Positions 32,975-35,886 of a stretch of DNA of 35,886 nucleotides are shown piece by piece; position 1 is the stretch's first letter, and each line of letters begins with the position of its first letter. A model generated the notes under the pieces. The model searched no databases and was not told the DNA's origin. It saw only the letters and a list, made by a program, of their open reading frames with translations. Both the position numbers and the translations under genes were made by a program. The DNA comes from Thioclava sp. SK-1 (GTDB lineage Bacteria > Pseudomonadota > Alphaproteobacteria > Rhodobacterales > Rhodobacteraceae), in NCBI RefSeq assembly GCF_001705665.1, contig NZ_MDHA01000062.1, positions 1 to 35,886 on the forward strand, in the 5' to 3' direction.

Positions 32975-33607
32975 ATGCCAAATACAAACCTGCCTGCCAT
33001 TCGTGCATGTCGCCCAGCTTGGAACAAGGGGCGGATCGTCGGCCAGAAGCGACCGCTTGCACCGAAACACGTATGGGCGATCTGGGTTCGCCTTGAAATC
33101 GGGCAAAAAATCCGAGAGCTGGCGCTATTCAATCTTGCCATCGACAGCAAGTTGCGGGGCTGCGATCTGGTAAAACTGAGGGTCGCTGACGTCTATGCTG
33201 CCTGACAGGTCAAGCACCGCGCTTCAATCGTCCAGAGCAAGACGCGTAAACCGGTCAGCTTCGAGATCACTGAGGGAACGCGAAAGGCTGTCGCGGCTTG
33301 GCTCGAGGATCCCTTGATGATCGGATCGGAACATTTGTGGCCGGGCCGCTTCCACGAGCGCCTTCATATTTCTACGAGGCCATACGCTCGCCTGGTGCGT
33401 GAATGGGTGACCTCAATCGGCCTAGAGCCGAGCGCATATGGCACCCACTCCATGCGGCGGACCAAGGTAGCGCAGATATACCGCAAAACCGGCAACCTGC
33501 GCGCGGTTCAGCTTTTGTTGGGCCATACGAAAATGGATAGCACGGTGCGATATCTCGGCGTTGAGCTCGAAGATGCGCTGATCATCGCAGAGGCGGTAGA
33601 AATCTGA
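32975..33607 (+). pseudogene. Tyrosine recombinase/integrase with a premature TGA
   Basis: One continuous frame of 210 codons encodes a small tyrosine integrase lacking the N-terminal arm domain, broken by a single TGA at 33203-33205 (codon 77). On both sides the frame is the same. Upstream: LAIDSKLRGCDLVKLRVADV with the first catalytic Arg61. Downstream: SKTRKPVSFEIT, YGTHSMRRTKVAQIY with the His-x-x-Arg pair, LLGHTKMDSTVRYLG with the second His and the nucleophilic Tyr. In related integrases I recall, a Gly codon is found at the stop, so a single GGA-to-TGA change would explain it. GGGAG precedes the ATG. The protein would be inactive unless the stop is read through. Confidence 0.85.
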
Positions 33608-33608
33608 A

Positions 33609-33642
33609 GGCCTTGGGCCGTCGTAACAGACGGCCCTAGGCC
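33609..33642 (+). terminator. Long hairpin directly after the integrase pseudogene
   Basis: A 14-base inverted repeat with one mismatch around a 6-base loop: arms 33609-33622 (GGCCTTGGGCCGTC) and 33629-33642 (GACGGCCCTAGGCC). It starts two bases after the integrase stop, where a terminator is expected. No T-run follows. It could also be part of a recombination site. Confidence 0.55.
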
Positions 33643-33828
33643 GACGATCGATGTTGCATCGTTGCTGTGATGTAGCTTCCCCAAAGTGGTCTTTCGCGGC
33701 ATGCTGCAGAAAAGTCTCGGGGTGACGGTTGGCGCAGCGGGACCAAGCGGACTTTACACGCCCTTAGTCCTCTTCGTTGCTCTCCCGCCGTTCCCCGTTC
33801 GGAACGCTGCGCCCTCTTCGCAGGATCA
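33643..33828. other. Intergenic gap, no supported feature
   Basis: 186 bases between the integrase hairpin and the 3' end of the oxidoreductase gene. No gene, RNA or convincing terminator was seen. Confidence 0.35.
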
Positions 33829-34743
33829 TTACATCGTCAGCACAATCTTCCCGCGGGCGCGCCCGTTCTCGGACAGCTCCAAGGCATCTTTGACCTCGGA
33901 TAGACCAAATGTCCGTTCGATGCGTGGCACGAGTTTTCCAGCTTCGGCGAGTGCGCCGATCCGCCCAAGTGTCTCGGCGTTCGAAGCCGTGAAGGAACGT
34001 TTCACCGTGACGCCATAACGCGCGGCCTCATCCCCTTCCGGGAAAGCCACGACGGTCACCATTACACCGCCCCGGCGGAGGGTTGCGAAGGCTCGCTGGA
34101 ATGTCTCGGCACCGACCGTGTCGAAAACCACATCCATGTCATGGACGAAATCTTCGAAGCGGCATGCGGTATAATCGACAACCTCATCGGCCCCTAAGCC
34201 GCGCACAAGGTCGATATTGCGGGTCGAGCAAAGGGCGGTGACATGCGCGCCGGCCGCCTTGGCAAGCTGGACCGCAAGCGTTCCCACACCACCGGATGCG
34301 CCGGTGATCAGCAGGCGCTGGCCCTCTACAAGGCCGGCCTCGTCGACCATCGCTTGCCAGGCCGTGGTGCCAGCAAGCGGGAGTGCCGCCGCCTCCTTTA
34401 GACCGAGCCCTTCGGGCTTACGGGCGATATCGACGGCGGGAACGGTAAGGTATTCCGAGAAGGCGCCGGTCTTGACCATCCCGAAAACCTCATCACCTGC
34501 GGAGAAGTTCGTGACGCCTTCTCCGGTCTGTTCGACGATCCCGACATACTCGCTGCCGAGCCGGATGGGGAGCGTCATTCCCATACGGGCGCCGGCGCCG
34601 CTGCGGATTTTCCAGTCGACGGGATTGACCCCGGCCGCAAGGACCCGAACGAGCACTTCGCCGGCGCGCGGAACCGGACGCTCCGCCTCCGATAGATGCA
34701 CGACGCTTTTGGGGCCATATTCTTCGATATATGTCGTGAGCAT
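33829..34743 (-). CDS. NADP-dependent zinc-independent alcohol dehydrogenase/quinone oxidoreductase (MDR family)
   Basis: 304 residues of the medium-chain reductase family. The N-terminal GroES-like fold has AAGVNPVDWKIRSG, and the Rossmann part has LLITGASGGVGTLAVQLAKAAG (about 145-166), typical of quinone oxidoreductase-like members; the zinc-ligand Cys cluster of classic alcohol dehydrogenases is absent. It would reduce quinones, enones or aldehydes with NADPH; the substrate is unknown. GAAAGG precedes the ATG at 34743, while a longer frame to 34821 would overlap the divergent regulator. It is paired head-to-head with an AraC regulator, a common arrangement for an inducible detoxification enzyme. 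Its higher GC by eye suggests a separate origin from the erythritol genes. Confidence 0.88.
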   Translation of the reverse strand: MLTTYIEEYGPKSVVHLSEAERPVPRAGEVLVRVLAAGVNPVDWKIRSGAGARMGMTLPIRLGSEYVGIVEQTGEGVTNFSAGDEVFGMVKTGAFSEYLTVPAVDIARKPEGLGLKEAAALPLAGTTAWQAMVDEAGLVEGQRLLITGASGGVGTLAVQLAKAAGAHVTALCSTRNIDLVRGLGADEVVDYTACRFEDFVHDMDVVFDTVGAETFQRAFATLRRGGVMVTVVAFPEGDEAARYGVTVKRSFTASNAETLGRIGALAEAGKLVPRIERTFGLSEVKDALELSENGRARGKIVLTM

Positions 34744-34804
34744 TGCATAATGCCTTTCGTCTTGGACTGTGGTTCCAAGAGTGATATCAGGTTGCCTCAT
34801 CGAT

Positions 34805-35602
34805 ATGTGGCCAACAGACATCGCTGAAATGCCAGATTTACCCCCGAAGGTGACACTGCACAGAGTCCTGAAACGGCGGACGGAAGCTCTGCCTGAGCAT
34901 GCGCATGATCAGGCGCAGCTGACCTTCGTTGCCTCGGGGCTGGCCCAACTGCGGACCGAGGGCGGGGTCTGGCTTCTGCCGCCGCAGCTGGCAGCTTGGG
35001 TTCCGCCGGAGATGCCGCATCGACTGGACATCATGACCGATGCCGAGCTTCTCGTGGTGCTGTGGCCGCCCGCCGCGTTGCGTGCATCGGCGCCGGAAGG
35101 CTTTCCCGCGCGGGATTTCGTGTCCTCCGTATCGCCGCTGTTGCGCAGCCTGCTGGATGCACTTTCGGGGACCGATATTTCGTCGGAGCGGGGCAGGATC
35201 ATGCTCCAGCTCATCCTGCACGAGCTTCGGGCCATCGAGCAGGCCCCGACCTACCTGCCCATGCCTGCGAGCGAGATCGGGCTGCGGGTGGCGGAAATCG
35301 CGCTGGCCGACCACCGCAATGACCTGCCGCTCGAGACACTGGCGTCCCGCGCCGCCACCTCCGTGCGCACGGCAAGCCGCCGGTTTCCGGAGGAGACCGG
35401 AATGACATTGAAGGCCTGGCGTCAGCGCGCCCGCATCCTGTGGGCCGTTCCGGAACTCGGGCAAGGCAAGGCCATTGCTCAAGTCGCTCGGGAGACCGGC
35501 TTTGCAAGCACTGCGGCCTTCTCTCACGCCTTCCGGCAAGTCATGTCCCAGACACCGAGCGAGTTTCTTGCATCGTACCAGCACGACGAAAGCATGGTGT
35601 AA
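34805..35602 (+). CDS. AraC-family transcriptional regulator
   Basis: About 265 residues. The N-terminal cupin sensor has PEHAHDQAQLTFVASG and WLLPPQLAAWVPPEMPHRL, a metal- or ligand-binding pattern. The C-terminal double helix-turn-helix (about 180-260) contains LPLETLASRAATSVRTASRRF and the conserved AIAQVARETGFASTAAFSHAFR. The start could also be 34829 or 34769; none has a strong ribosome-binding site. It is divergent from the oxidoreductase gene at 33829-34743, which it most likely regulates through the roughly 60-base gap. Its stop is a few bases from the presumed tip of the IS3 element that follows. Confidence 0.87.
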   Translation: MWPTDIAEMPDLPPKVTLHRVLKRRTEALPEHAHDQAQLTFVASGLAQLRTEGGVWLLPPQLAAWVPPEMPHRLDIMTDAELLVVLWPPAALRASAPEGFPARDFVSSVSPLLRSLLDALSGTDISSERGRIMLQLILHELRAIEQAPTYLPMPASEIGLRVAEIALADHRNDLPLETLASRAATSVRTASRRFPEETGMTLKAWRQRARILWAVPELGQGKAIAQVARETGFASTAAFSHAFRQVMSQTPSEFLASYQHDESMV

Positions 35603-35607
35603 CGGAC

Positions 35608-35886
35608 TGGACCTGCACCGTTTCTGTTCCGGTGTGTTGCTCATCTTAGGCGGCGATCTTTTCGAAGGCCACGGGTGATTTGCCATCCAAGGCTGAATGG
35701 CGCCTGCGCGGGTTATGAGAGAGCGTTGCTGTATTCGAACACCGCGACCTCGACATCCCGGCGTGTTTGCCATGTGTTTCGCCAGATCAACTCGGCTTTA
35801 AGAGATTTGAAGAAGCTCTCGACCGCCGAATTGTCGTAACAATTTCCTTTGCCACTCATGGAAGGGAGTAGTTTGTGACGGCGAAG
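35608..35886 (-). mobile_element. IS3-family insertion sequence end (partial, runs off the window)
   Basis: Contains the 3' end of a DDE transposase on the minus strand and a likely terminal repeat beginning TGGACCTGCACC at 35608, immediately after the AraC stop. The remainder of the element lies beyond base 35886. The exact tip is an estimate from the position of the transposase stop. Confidence 0.65.
35646..35886 (-). pseudogene. IS3-family transposase OrfB C-terminus, frameshifted and partial
   Basis: Reading leftwards from the window edge gives [21 protein letters not shown] with the third catalytic acidic residue (Glu) of the DDE triad, then [19 protein letters not shown] stop then appears near 35721, and the expected NPRRRHSALDGKSPVAFE and the stop at 35646-35648 continue in the next frame. 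One extra or two missing bases near 35720-35735 explain this, so the copy is probably inactive. The 5' part is outside the window. Confidence 0.8.

Noticed and set aside
33203-33205. TGA as selenocysteine or programmed readthrough in the integrase
   Set aside because: No SECIS-like hairpin follows directly, the family does not use selenocysteine, and a simple Gly-to-stop mutation explains it.
1-35886. CRISPR arrays, tRNA or rRNA genes, prophage structural genes
   Set aside because: No regularly spaced repeats, cloverleaf-like sequences or phage structural proteins were seen on either strand.

Overview
The window looks like an alphaproteobacterial chromosome segment, most probably Rhodobacteraceae (Roseobacter-type). 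The reasons are the fairly high GC with mixed codon use, the alphaproteobacterial DUF1489 protein beside a B12-dependent class II ribonucleotide reductase, TRAP and ABC uptake systems packed next to short polyol operons, and IS21 and IS3 debris. No rRNA, tRNA or CRISPR array was seen.

Left part (1-9688): the terminal repeats of an IS21-like element abut a compact catabolic cluster. Transcribed leftwards are a TIM-barrel sugar isomerase/epimerase and a fused DhaK-DhaL ketose kinase. Divergent from them, rightwards, are a split transketolase (N and C subunits), an SDR dehydrogenase and a three-part TRAP transporter (dctPQM). A LysR regulator converges on the TRAP genes. The set fits import and dehydrogenation or isomerisation of a short or branched polyol/ketose, two-carbon transfer by the split transketolase, and phosphorylation of a released C3/C4 ketose such as dihydroxyacetone or erythrulose. 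I cannot assign the substrate.

Middle part (9843-25968): an erythritol-type locus. A leftward operon encodes a DUF2291 protein and a sugar ABC importer (eryE, eryF, eryG-like). Divergent from it is eryABC (kinase, FAD polyol-phosphate dehydrogenase, isomerase), followed by the SorC-type regulator eryD. Then come a leftward operon tkt-fbp-fba (Calvin-type transketolase, fructose/sedoheptulose bisphosphatase, class II aldolase) and a divergent operon of a DeoR regulator, eryH (TpiA-like) and eryI (RpiB-like). Established knowledge of the Brucella/rhizobial route gives erythritol -> L-erythritol-4-P -> L-erythrulose-1-P -> D-erythrulose-4-P -> D-erythrose-4-P. The attached tkt-fbp-fba genes would let erythrose-4-P be condensed with dihydroxyacetone-P to sedoheptulose-1,7-bisphosphate, dephosphorylated, and split by transketolase to pentose phosphates. 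That is a transaldolase-free sink for erythrose-4-P built into the locus.

Right part (26207-35886): DUF1489 and nrdJ look like core genes. After nrdJ the sequence becomes accessory: an orphan AAA+ ATPase, a truncated IS3-family remnant, a DUF1963 (YwqG-like) protein, a tyrosine-integrase pseudogene with a single in-frame TGA, a divergent AraC regulator/NADP-dependent oxidoreductase pair, and a frameshifted IS3 transposase end running off the window.

The most novel-looking features are the fusion of an erythritol locus with a sedoheptulose-bisphosphate shunt, and the orphan split-transketolase/DhaKL/TRAP cluster next to it.
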